Assembly: GCA_963693085.1 (NCBI GenBank)
Contig: OY856410.1
Coordinates: forward strand, 564,113,906 to 564,177,905
DNA from: Alisma plantago-aquatica
Taxonomy: Eukaryota; Streptophyta; Magnoliopsida; Alismatales; Alismataceae
Direction: 5' to 3'
DNA: 64,000 nt
Shown: positions 50,321-60,462 of the stretch, in pieces
How positions within the stretch are numbered: the first letter of the stretch is position 1
Layout: each line of letters opens with the position of its first letter
The notes under the pieces: model-generated
Told to the model about the DNA's origin: nothing
Database searches by the model: none
What the model saw: only the letters and a program-made list of their open reading frames with translations
Translations under genes and position numbers: made by a program

Positions 50321-50744
50321 ACTAATCCATCTACTAATGCCACAAACTGGTATGGAATATATGAGTCAATGGAATGAAACAATGTCCTCAAACCAGTCAT
50401 ATGTAGACCTATAAACAAATCAAATACGGAGTAGATACTGCTATATCTGATATCCAACTTTTTTTATTCGATATCCTACAGATATCATGTAATAATATTC
50501 GAATCTGATCCGAACAAATAATATCTAAGTGTGTGTATTTATATTTATGGATCGTGCTAGTAAAATTCCAAATCTTAATTCCAATGTTTTGTAATCCCAC
50601 ATGATGAACACCCCCCCCTAACATACCGCTTATAGAATTTTATTGCATAAAATGATGCATTTAGGTTTAGAAATTACACATGTAAATTTTCATAATTTAA
50701 TTTGTTTATTTTGGTGTTGAATGAAGAAAGACATTTATGGATTG
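50321..50744. other. Junction DNA
   Basis: No gene. Contains several GATATC words (50430-50520) resembling, on the opposite strand, 42940-43000. Left neighbour is the start of H, right neighbour the RT of F. Confidence 0.4.
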
Positions 50745-51831
50745 TAACAATCCCCTCAGGCTTGGTTTGATAAATTCAGTGTTATTGTATTGCAGATGGG
50801 TTTCTCACATTCTGTGATTGATCACTCCTAGTTTTATTCTAGTTCATCCACCAGATCCATCATTATTGCAGTAAATATTGATGATATTGTTATTACTGAC
50901 AGTGATTTTGTAGGCATATCCGATGTGAAGGATGGATTGCAAAAGCACTTTCATACAAAGGATCTGGGCAAATTGACATATTTTCTGGGAACTGAAGTAC
51001 TTCAATCACATAGAGGTATGAATTTGTATAGAGAAAATATGTGCTTGATCTACTTCATGAGATAGAAATGAGTGAGTCCAAACTTGTGTCTACTCCTATG
51101 CATTATCACGTGAAGGGAAATGTTGATGATGCTGACTATTCTAATCCAGGGTATTATAAGAAGATTGTTGGAAAGTTGATATATTTGACAGTCACTCGCC
51201 TAGATATTTCCTTTGTTGTAGGAGTGGTGAGTCAGCATATGAGTTCACCTAAACAATCACATTGGGCAGTTTGTCGCATTCTGAGGTATCTGAAAGGAGA
51301 TCTTGGGAAAGGAATTACATATTTTAGACTAGAGAATCTTAAATCTACGATTGTTCTTATTGGGCTAGGCAGATGTTGACTGGGCTGGTAATCAGATGAT
51401 AGACGATCCACATCTGAATATTTCACCCTTTTGGGAAATCATCTTATTACCTGGAAAAGTAAGAAGCAAAATGTTGTGGCTTGTTCTAGTACAAAAGTTG
51501 AATATAGAGAAATGGCTCATGCTTGTTGTGATTTGCATGGGTTCAATTGTTCTTTATGAATTAAAAATTCATGCGATGTCCCCTATAGAGATCAGATGTG
51601 ACAATTCAACTGCTAGCTATATTGCCAAGAATTCGGTCTTTCATGAACGCACTAAACATATCAAAGTGGATTGTCATTTCATCAAGGATCAAATAAAAAA
51701 AGGGAAGGTCATGACTGCTCATTTCATATCTGGAGACCAACTCACTGATATTCTTACAAAGCTATTGGGTTCAGCTATTTTTTAGAGTCTTAGTAACAAG
51801 TTGGGCTTACATGATGTGTACGCTCCATCTT
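50745..51831 (+). pseudogene. Copia F reverse transcriptase and RNase H
   Basis: Plus strand: QAWFDKF, then NIDDIVITDSD (family YVDDI), HTKDLGKLTYFLG, YVLDLLHEIEM after a frameshift near 51035, VGKLIYLTVTRLDISF, HWAVCRILRYLKG, a second frameshift near 51375, then RNase H with CDNSTASYIAKNSVFHERTK and HIKVDCHFIKD, to LGLHDVYAPS and stop. It continues the F gag at 41881-42850. Protease-to-mid-RT was lost or displaced by the block in between. Confidence 0.87.
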
Positions 51832-51840
51832 GAGGGGGAG
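51832..51840 (+). other. Polypurine tract of copia F
   Basis: GAGGGGGAG between the pol stop and TGTTAATAG of the LTR. Confidence 0.88.
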
Positions 51841-52010
51841 TGTTAATAGTTGTTTTATATTTTGTTTATTTCATTATGTAATTTATTCTATCATGTTGGA
51901 CCCCTATGTATAAATTTCCTTCTCTATTCTTAATAAAAGGAGAGGAAGCGTATTGCTCCTCTCACGCTGTGTTGTGTGGCATGTACGTCCTAAGTACATA
52001 ATTCTTCTCA
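51841..52010 (+). repeat. 3' LTR of copia F (about 170 bp)
   Basis: Starts TGTTAATAGTTG after the polypurine tract. Contains TATAAATTT (about 51909), AATAAAAGG (about 51931) and a probable end TTCTCA at 52010 (TG...CA). Unusually short, as in small copia families. Confidence 0.75.
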
Positions 52011-53126
52011 AGATCCCACTATATATACATAATATATGCAATATGTTTAGTACCAACATGGTTGGGAGTGAGGCTTAGATGATGATGATGAAGATGATAT
52101 GCAATATCTTAGTTCACTACTTCATATTGTTTCTATTACACACAAACATGCATGTTCATATTCTTATACGGTAATACATAATCTAAGGAAGTACACAATT
52201 AATTTCAAAGCATACACCATCATCATCTAAGCCTCAGTCCCAACCATGTTGGGGTCAGCTACATGGATCCTTCATTTCTATTCAACTCTATCATGGGTCA
52301 TATTCTGATAAAAAAATATCTATTCGTTAAAAATTATGTTCCACTCATCTGATGACGTGTTTGTGCCCTATATTTTAGAAAATGTGTGTAATGTCTTTTG
52401 TCTTGTGTTTGTGTCTGCATCTTGTCAAATTCAGAATTCAATACCAAATGGTAATAAAGGCCAACCCATGGTCCCATTACTCAATATGATCCAATTAGTC
52501 CAAGGATAATTAGGTGCTTGGAGGAGACATGTCTAATGATTTGTTATCCTCCCATTTTTTATGATGATCGCCAGTCCCATAATCATTGTAACGAATAGAA
52601 GAAAGAGGATCTTCTTGCCTCTATTTGTTAGTGGCCGGAATACTATTTACAAGAACATATAAGGGGTGATTTCTATAGATTGCTTCATGAAGAAACTTTA
52701 TTAGTCAAAGAATTACAAGTTTTCATGATCACACAAAGAGACTCCCATCTAATGTATGATATGATCTCAAAATCTAGCATAGTGCAAGCTTGAGCATGCA
52801 ATATTTTAACGTGGAAATCAAGCAGAATCTTAACATATGCAATAGTTCTATTTATATTAAACACACCCCAATCCATCAGTACCACTAGGGGAAGGACCTC
52901 CTCCAGTCGATAATCCAACAACTTGGTTTGATTTCTGTGGGATTTGCTTTAGGAATGAGGTAGTTGAATGTGCAATTGCCTATTGACTTTACAGATATCT
53001 TTTTCCATGATAAGATCTCTTGTTGCAGATTATATATTAACCTTACGCAGAGGCAGAATGCATTTTAAATAAGTATATAATCTTAGGACGAGCTACATTA
53101 CAAATAATTCAAATACATTGTTGTCT
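52011..53126. other. Intergenic or intronic DNA, no gene identified
   Basis: Holds an inverted pair (52061-52099 and 52217-52255) of a motif common at plant LINE tails. A minus-strand frame near 52690-52920 lacks recognisable motifs. It might include downstream exons of the split host gene at 53127-57564 but this could not be supported. Confidence 0.4.
52061..52255. repeat. Inverted pair of a LINE-tail-like motif
   Basis: ACCAACATGGTTGGGAGTGA...TGATGATG at 52061-52099 is mirrored by CATCATCATCTAAGCC...CCAACCATG at 52219-52255, the latter running on to GGGGTCAGCTACATGGATCC, a sequence typical of 3' ends of plant L1 elements. Confidence 0.65.
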
Positions 53127-53194
53127 TTGGTTTATCTCATTAGAATAGCAATTGATGGACTAATAAAAGGATTCAACCTGTTAGAAACCCCTTG

Positions 53195-53202
53195 CCTGTT
53201 AG
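53195..53202. repeat. Target-site duplication of hAT1, left (CCTGTTAG)
   Basis: Exact copy at 55075-55082. Confidence 0.93.
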
Positions 53203-55074
53203 CAGTGGCGGAGCCAGCCCTCTGATGAAGGGGGGGCACTTGAAAAATAATGTTATATATATGAGATCATTATTATTTTTGTTTTAAATCAGATGTAAAT
53301 AGGATTTAAATAATCACCATGAGACAAATAGAGTGTGGACATGTCTCAAAGACATGACATTGACATATTTACTTAGATCTAGTAAGAAAAATAGATGAGT
53401 CTTACATAAATAAAAGATGAGGTTGGTGGTATATCTCATCACTTTGTGGAGTATTTATTTTAGATCTGATTCAAATAACCTTCTGCGTATATATTTTATT
53501 GTGTATTACTATGCATATTACAACATTCTACATACATTTATAATTTTTTTATATTTAAGATGAGTTTGAAATGATGGCCGTTTGCATTGAAAATATTTAA
53601 TTTCTTTGTATAAGACCAACTATTCCTTTATATTAATTCTCCATATTTGAAAAACCATATAAATTTAATGTTCAATATTAATTATGTGGATTATTATTTA
53701 GTTTTTAAGATCACACAAATAATTTCCTACATGATGAGTTTGACAAGCAAGTAACTAAAAAATAACATAAAGTTAAGAAATGAATATATAAGTAGTATTA
53801 TGTAGCAATTACTATTATTATATATAAATATAAAAATCCAATTATAACATTTTAGACTTATTCATAAATTTTACCTAATAAAGTAATAGATCTTATGGCA
53901 ATTCATTGTTTACTAAGTTCTAAAGGAAATTATTTCTATGTTGCATTGGAAACTAAGAAAATATCAAAATTCATTATCCCTGATATTATGATGAAATAAT
54001 CTTTATAATTTAGAGAAATAATATTTTCATAACTTGTGAATAGAAGAATACTTGTAAGGGTTCTTTCATGATGACACATGATATTACATTATTTTAATAA
54101 ATATTTATTGATGTATAACAATTCAAACAATACACATATTTTATAAAAAAATTAACAAATTTATCGTGACACCATGTACTAGTAAAAATATCATATTTCG
54201 TTTGACTTTATCTTTAATAGTATGTATTACACCTATAATAGAAAATAATAAGCATACACCATTTGTACAAGTAAAAGATACACACATAGAAATGTTTACT
54301 TGCTATATTTGTTATACATTTAATTATAACAATATTTGATATCTCATGGATTATACCATTAATTATAAATATCAATTTTCTTTCTCTCCATTACCTATGT
54401 ACATAGATATCAATTTTCTTTCACCTCATTACCTATGTGCTTTCTGTATTTGTTACACACTTAATTGTTTATATATTATATAAAGTATTTGGTATTTATA
54501 AATTATATAATTGACAAAATATATCTATTTTTGTTTCCTCATTATCCATAAAACTACATACTTGCTATGTTTTAATATATTTAATTATTTATATATGATA
54601 TAAAAATATTTGAAATTTAATAAATAATACTATTAATTGTGGGTATCTATTTTTCATATATTCACTATACATATTAGTGTAAAATAACAATCAATAAGTT
54701 GACATTTATGTGTGTTTTGATACACTTGTTAATATGTTTAATAAAAACAATTCGTTAAGTACGGAAAATTGAGATATATTTATAAAATAAAGAAACACAT
54801 ACTATTTTCATATATTTTAATTTATGATTTTTACCTAAAATCATATTAATAATGACATTATTTATGGAAGAAAATTTATATACTTCGAAATTAGGTTAAT
54901 TAGCATGTGAAGGAGATAAAATATAAAAATTAATATTAACTTTTATACCATGTAAATATATATAATATATATATATGCTCAAAAAATTTCATATTTGGAG
55001 GGGGGCACTTGCCCCATCTTGCCCCCCCTCCCACTGCCAGTGGCCCCAGCTTGCCCTCCCTCCCACCGCCACTT
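53203..55074. mobile_element. Non-autonomous hAT element 1 (1872 bp)
   Basis: TIR CAGTGGCGGAGCCAG at the left, complement of AAGTGGCGG at the right, flanked by exact 8-bp CCTGTTAG, the hAT hallmark. Interior very AT-rich, no reading frame. Both ends carry G- or C-runs (GGGGGGGCACTT...). The right end has an extra duplicated block (about 55035-55062: CAGTGGCCCCAGCTTGCC) missing in the sister copy. Confidence 0.92.
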
Positions 55075-55082
55075 CCTGTTAG
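55075..55082. repeat. Target-site duplication of hAT1, right (CCTGTTAG)
   Basis: Exact copy of 53195-53202. Confidence 0.93.
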
Positions 55083-55281
55083 GAATATCCTGCATTAGAA
55101 GTCTCATGTGATATGTTATGACATCACCAACGTCCACTTCGTCAAACCTCTTTAAGTTCGATTCTTCTATGTTCCGAAATTTATGTCTATGCATCAGAAC
55201 TGATTCTCCGATAGAAATGTCAATGACAAAGGCATAGTGGAAAGGGAGTAAGAATTCATCGCTGAAAAGATCACCCCTGTA

Positions 55282-55289
55282 CTTCTGAC
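55282..55289. repeat. Target-site duplication of hAT2, left (CTTCTGAC)
   Basis: Exact copy at 57235-57242. Confidence 0.93.
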
Positions 55290-57234
55290 CAGTGGTGGAG
55301 CCAGCCCTCTCATGAAGGGGGGGCACTTGAAAAATAATGTTATATATATGAGATCATTATTATTTTTGTTTTAAATTTGACGTAAATAGGATTTAAATAA
55401 TCACCATGAGACAAATAGAGTGTGGACATGTCTCAAAGACATGACATTGACATATTTACTTAGATCTAGTAAGAAAAATAGATGAGTCTTACATAAATAA
55501 AAGATGAGGTTGGTGGCATATCTCATCACTTTGTGGAGTATTTATTTTAGATCTGATTCAAATAACCTTCTGCGTATATATTTTATTGCGTATTACTATG
55601 CATATTACAACATTCTACACACATTTAGAATTTTTTATATTTAAGATGAGTTTGAAATGACAGTTGTTTGCGTTGAAAATATTTAATTTCTTTGTATAAG
55701 ACCAACTATTCCTTTATATTAATTCTCCATATTGGAAAAACTATATAAATTTAATGTTCAATATTAATTATGTGGATTATTATTTAGTTTTTAAGATCAC
55801 ACAAATAATTTCCTACATGATGAGTTTGACAAGCAAGTAACTAAAAAATAACATAAAGTTAAGAAATGAATATATAGGTAGTACTATGTAGCAATTACTA
55901 TTATTATATATCAATCTAAAAATCCAATACTATAATATTTTAAACTTATTCATAAATTTTACCAAATAAAGTAATAGATCTTATGACAATTCATTGTTTA
56001 CTAAGTTCTAAAGGAAATTATTTCTATGTTGCATTGGAAACTAAGAAAATATCAAAATTCATTATCCTTGATATTATGATGAAATAATCTTTATAATTTA
56101 GAGAAATAATATTTTCATAACTTGTGAATAGAAGAATAATTGTAAGAGTTCTTTCATGATGACACACGATATTACATTATTTTAATATGTATAACAATTC
56201 AAACAATACACATATTTTATAAAAAATATTAACAAATTTACCGTGACACCATGTACTAGTAAAAATATCATATTTCGTTTGACTTTATCTTTAATAGCAT
56301 GCATTACACCTATAATAGAAAATAATAAGCATACACCATTTGTACAAGTAAAAGATACACACATAGAATTGTTTACTTGTTATATTTGTTATACATTTAA
56401 TTATAACAATATTTGATATCTCATAGATTATATCATTAATTATAAATATCGATTTTCTTTCTCTCCATTACCTATGTACATAGATATCAATTTTCTTTCA
56501 CCTCATTACCTATGTGCTTTCTGTATTTGTTACACACTTAATTGTTTATATATTATATAAAGTATTTGGTATTTATAAATTATATAATTGACAAAATATA
56601 TCTATTTTTGTTTCCTCACTATCCATACAACTACATACTTGCTATGTTTTTAATATATTTAATTATTTATATATGATATAAAAATATTTGACATTTAATA
56701 AAGAATACTATTAATTATAGATATCTATTTTTCATATATTCAATATACATATTAGTGTAAAATAACAATCAATAAGTTGACATTTATGTGCGTTTTGATA
56801 CACTTGTTAATATGTTTAATAAAAACAATTCATTAAGTACGGAAAATTGAGATATATTTATAAAATAAAGAAACACATACTATTTTGATATATTTTATTT
56901 ATGATTTTTACCTAAAATCATATTAGTAATGACATTATTTATGAAAGAGAATTTATATACTTCGAAATTAGGTTAATTAGCGTGTGAAGGAGATAAAATA
57001 TAAAAATTAATATTAACTTTGATACCATGTAAATATATATAATATATATATGCTCAAAAAATTTCAAATTTGCCAAAGAGATGGCACCCAGATGGTAAAA
57101 GTATTGATGTAAGACCGAGAGGTCTCAGGTTCAAAACCCCCCGCCCACGGGATGAATGAATGGCCATTTAAAAAAAAATTCAAATTTGGAGGGGGGGCAC
57201 TTGCCCCAGCTTGCCCCCCCTCCCGCCGCCACTG
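55290..57234. mobile_element. Non-autonomous hAT element 2 (1945 bp, includes a SINE)
   Basis: Same family and orientation as hAT1, colinear with a few percent mismatches. Ends CAGTGGTGG and CCGCCACTG, flanked by exact CTTCTGAC. The different duplication shows an independent insertion, not a segmental copy. Contains SINE 57073-57178. Confidence 0.92.
57073..57178 (+). mobile_element. tRNA-derived SINE inside hAT2
   Basis: About 106 bp with a Pol III A box (TGGCACCCAGATGG, 57082-57095), a B box (GGTTCAAAACC, 57128-57138) about 33 bp on, and an A-rich tail. Flanked by exact 10-bp TTCAAATTTG (57063-57072 and 57179-57188). hAT1 shows the empty site at about 54985-54997. Confidence 0.9.
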
Positions 57235-57242
57235 CTTCTGAC
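57235..57242. repeat. Target-site duplication of hAT2, right (CTTCTGAC)
   Basis: Exact copy of 55282-55289. Confidence 0.93.
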
Positions 57243-57564
57243 AGTTCATCACCTCCTTACTTGATCCAACACATTTTACTGATCGACAGCCTTCTTTCAT
57301 GTTTTTATCATTCTTCACTTCATCCACACCGAGCTTCACGAGGCTTCTTGGCATGACGCAGAGAATGCGGTAGGGTTTGGCAGAGCAGATGAAAGAGCGG
57401 GGTTTTGGGGGTGGCGGCAGACCGGCAGAGTCTGTACTGGTTGCTTCTTTTGGCGCGGTGAGTCGCGGGGGCAGCGGGCTCGTTGCAGCGCAACTAGTGT
57501 TGCATTTGGCACTATGGCAGACGAGAGTCGGCAACGGTGTTTTGTTAAGTACAAGTTGTTTCAA

Positions 57565-58445
57565 AAAAATCCATTGTTTGTGAACTGAAAAATTGCTTCA
57601 AAATCCATTACACAAATATATTTATTTGCAAATTTCTGCATAATGTGTGAACAAAATTTTTCATTTGTTCACAAAACATAGAAATATCTGTATACCGTGA
57701 TTTTAATTGATATTCACATAACTTTATTTACTAAGCTAGAGACCAACAATACATAGAACAAATCAACAGAAAAAAGACCACAACACGAGACAGAGGCATC
57801 AAACACATTTCTGTAGAGTAATCAACACAAAAAAGACCACACCTATTCTGCGCACATTCAAATTGTATAAAAAGTATTCCAAACAATACAGAGGCTTCAT
57901 ACACATTTCTGTAAAGTAATCAATTGATGTCCACATACAAAATAATGGTCAAACAAATTGTTATTTTGCCCACTACATGACACATGAGCTGAAACCATTA
58001 CATAACACAAGAGCTGGAAACACAGAATCATGATCAACTCTAGATCAACCACCTAACTGAATCTAATGGACATATACATGTTCAATCAAATGACTAGAAA
58101 TTTTGCTGTATGGATCATAACTGAGCAAAAAAAGTGGCACCTGCAACACAAAATAAACTAGTTTAGAAGATGAACTATATTATCTAATCAAGCAATAAAC
58201 ACAATGGGCATATGATGAATGCATATTCATCATGAAATTCAATTATCACTTTGGAACAAATTCAACTCTATACATACTATTTCACTCCATATGAATCATA
58301 ATGTGCAAAACTACTTAGTTGATTCGATTATCAAGGTTTTAACTAAATATTGTTCATTTAATGCAGGTTATGACAAAGATGAACAAGTAGTCAAGGTCCA
58401 CCTTCATCTCTGGTTCCAATCAAGAAATCTAACCAAGCAATTCCA
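57565..58445. other. AT-rich non-coding stretch
   Basis: No gene seen; may be the 5' flank or an intron of the split host gene. One imperfect 36-bp direct repeat (GAGGCATCAAACACATTTCT, 57789-57825 and 57889-57924). Confidence 0.45.
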
Positions 58446-58549
58446 CCCATGCTGTCTCAAGACCATTTGAGCCCATGCGGTCTCAGTACCGTTTGAGCCC
58501 ATGCGGTCTCAAGACCGTTTGAGCCTAGGCGGTCTCAAGACCGTTTGAG
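58446..58549. repeat. 26-bp palindromic repeat array 1 (4 units)
   Basis: Units at 58446, 58472, 58498 and 58524; core CGGTCTCAAGACCGTTTGAG. Each unit contains the palindrome CGGTCTnnnGACCG. Same unit as array 2. Confidence 0.93.
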
Positions 58550-58996
58550 TAGCTGATGGAGCTGGGACTTACACCAAAAGATTTTTAGTCTTCCAATGGG
58601 AGTCCCAGAATTCTATCACTAAAAACCCTAGAGAGGATTGATGTCTTCCCTAGGTTTACCTAGAACTGGTGCTTAGATAACAACTCCAACCCCATAAGAG
58701 TATGGAAGCCTTATCATAGTACAGATTTAGGATCGAACCCAAAAGACAACGGTCTTGTTGCAAGCAACAAGATGGAAAACATACAGCACTTCACTTAGTT
58801 ATTTTACTAATTGGCACTTATATCAAAAGGTTGGATTTTGATTGGTTTTTAGACTAAAGCATGAAAAGTAAATAAAGCAAGTAAAACTAAGATTTAACAA
58901 ATGGTGATGAATCACTGGGGTTAAGCAGGTATTTACCACCGCTACACATGCATTGTATATGTACTAAGCAAGCAATACTTATAAGCTAGATGCATG

Positions 58997-59158
58997 GATG
59001 TTCCACAAGACCGATGCCTTATAAGACAAGAGCGATGCATTGCATCCAAGGATGTTCCACAAGACCGATGCCTCGTAAGACAAGAGCGATGCATTGCATC
59101 CTTCGATGTTCCACAAGACCGATGCCTTATAAGACAAGAGCAATGCATCACATCCTTC
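58997..59158. repeat. 54-bp tandem repeat, three copies
   Basis: Units at 58997, 59051 and 59105, each GATGTTCCACAAGACCGATG followed by AAGACAAGAGCGATGCAT. Only a few mismatches among them. Confidence 0.93.
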
Positions 59159-59887
59159 AAGGGTTAAGTAGCTCTCATTCGGTACATTTCTACGTGTCAA
59201 TGAAGATATGTAGTCTTCCAACGAGAGAATCTTACTCAACCTCATGAAACGTGCATCTAAAACTAACAAGCGAGCGATAATTATCAAATCGAATAGTATC
59301 TTTGTAGGCCTAGTCTCCTATTCGGATAACCTAGCTACGAGAAGTGCGGGAATGTTGCAACGCCAGCCATTCCCGATCAAATGGTCACATGCTTTACATC
59401 ATTCCCCTCACAAAGTGTGTTCCTCGACTTACCAAGGTTACTTCCATACAGATGGAAGTGCAACGGATGATAGTGAGTTTATTCCACTCTTTGAGATACA
59501 CTCCTAGACACCGAAACGGATGCGTGGTGGATACACACACCAGAAACCAACACTAAATCGGTATTCGAGTCTCGAGAGCGGTCATAGACAAACCACAACA
59601 AAAGAGGGAACAACAAAGGAGGGGGCAAGAAGAGATAGAAAGAACATCATCTCCACTGAGGAGAGAAGGTTGAACCCTTGGTGGAGAGAGCAACGATCTT
59701 CACCCTTCGTGACTTGCTTGACGACGGATCTTCTCCTCTCACCTTCTTTGTTGATGAGAGAGAAGGTAGCTTTGCAATGGAACGTGAGTCTCAGACCGGC
59801 AGCCTCGGGCGGTGGATGGAGTTGTTCTGGTAGTAGAGAGACAGCCTCTGGACGTCTGGACCCCCTCAGGGATGGCCCTTGAGGTCT

Positions 59888-59895
59888 TATTTATA
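59888..59895 (-). promoter_or_regulatory. TATA box next to palindromic array 2
   Basis: Minus strand CCTATAAATAAGACC; the palindromic array begins 16 bp upstream of it (59911). Confidence 0.6.
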
Positions 59896-59910
59896 GGCCT
59901 TGAGTGAGGT

Positions 59911-60275
59911 CAAACGGTCTGGAGACCGTTTGGGTTCAAACGGTCTTGAGACCATTTGGCGTCAAACGGTCTTGAGGTCGTTTGGCGTCAAACGGTCTTG
60001 GGACCGTTTGAACTCCATGCGGTCTTGGGACCGTTTGGCTTCATGCGGTCTCGGGACCGTTTGAACTCCATGCGGTCTTGGGACCGTTTGGCTTCATGCG
60101 GTCTCGGGACCGTTTGAACTCCATGCGGTCTTGGGACCGTTTGGCTTCATGCGGTCTCGGGACCGTTTGAACTCCATGCGGTCTTGGGACCGTTTGGCTT
60201 CATGCGGTCTCGGGACCGTTTGAACTCCATGCGGTCTTGAGACCGTTTGGCTTCACTCGGCCTTGAGGTTGGTTT
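59911..60275. repeat. 26/27-bp palindromic repeat array 2 (13 units plus a degenerate one)
   Basis: Core CGGTCTTGGGACCGTTTG. From 60015 on the units alternate strictly between a ...TTGGGACCGTTTGGCTT and a ...TCGGGACCGTTTGAACTC type, a 53-bp higher-order repeat in about four and a half copies. Units near 59911-60014 are more varied, the last (60254-60275) degenerate. Confidence 0.94.
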
Positions 60276-60448
60276 ATTCTTTTATGATTTTTTTTGTGCT
60301 TTTTCTGCAAGTGTAAAAGGAAAAAGTTAGTTTGATGATGTATTTACAAAAAGGGGTAAAATTAGGTTTATGTACCGTATAAACGTAAAAAGAGTATGGA
60401 AAACTAAAGAAAAAGACTAAGATAAACTACTAAAATAGGAGGTTATCA

Positions 60449-60462
60449 CCCCCCCTAACTTA
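60449..60462 (-). other. Polypurine-tract-like motif
   Basis: Minus strand TAAGTTAGGGGGGG, preceded by GAGGACAAGCTAGACTC, a form seen before the 3' LTR of Athila/Tat-type gypsy elements, and followed by TGATAACC. Confidence 0.55.

Larger units (their letters stand above)
53127..57564 (-). pseudogene. Unrecognised host gene fragment split by two hAT elements
   Basis: Minus-strand coding DNA in three blocks: 57564-57243, 55281-55083 and 53194-53132. Removing each hAT and one copy of its 8-bp duplication keeps one frame open through both junctions, to TAA at 53132-53134. Motifs near the junctions are SSKEVMNCQK, YRGDLFSDEFLLPFHY and RLLMQDIPNR. The N-terminal part is rich in Ser, Thr, Pro and Ala before KPYRI, like an organelle transit peptide, but no in-frame ATG precedes it here (first in-frame ATG 57354), so an upstream exon is likely. 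The C-terminus may continue by splicing at CAG|GTTGAA. I do not recognise the family; this looks like the only non-transposon coding sequence in the window. Confidence 0.6.
58550..60448 (-). repeat. Minus-strand LTR-like block (ends uncertain)
   Basis: Right edge supported: minus strand TGATAACC (60448-60441) directly follows a polypurine-like AAGTTAGGGGGGG (60449-60462). A minus-strand TATA box lies at 59888-59895. The left edge is guessed (TGATGG at about 58554). The partner LTR would lie right of the window. No coding motifs inside. This would be the 3' LTR of the element that carries the Ulp1-like gene at 61610 onward. Confidence 0.5.

Noticed and set aside
52685..52921. 78-codon minus-strand frame as a further host exon
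   Set aside because: No motif and no frame-compatible splice link to the block ending at 53132 that could be supported by eye.
57082..57138. A tRNA gene (A and B boxes present)
   Set aside because: No cloverleaf can be drawn and it has an A-rich tail with flanking 10-bp duplications, so it is a SINE.
57064..57240. Extension of the host frame into KQWRREGGQAG and beyond
   Set aside because: That part is translation of the hAT2 terminus and SINE, after the target-site duplication.
59911..60275. CRISPR-like regular repeat array
   Set aside because: Units are contiguous, without unique spacers, show higher-order dimers and lie in plant retroelement DNA.
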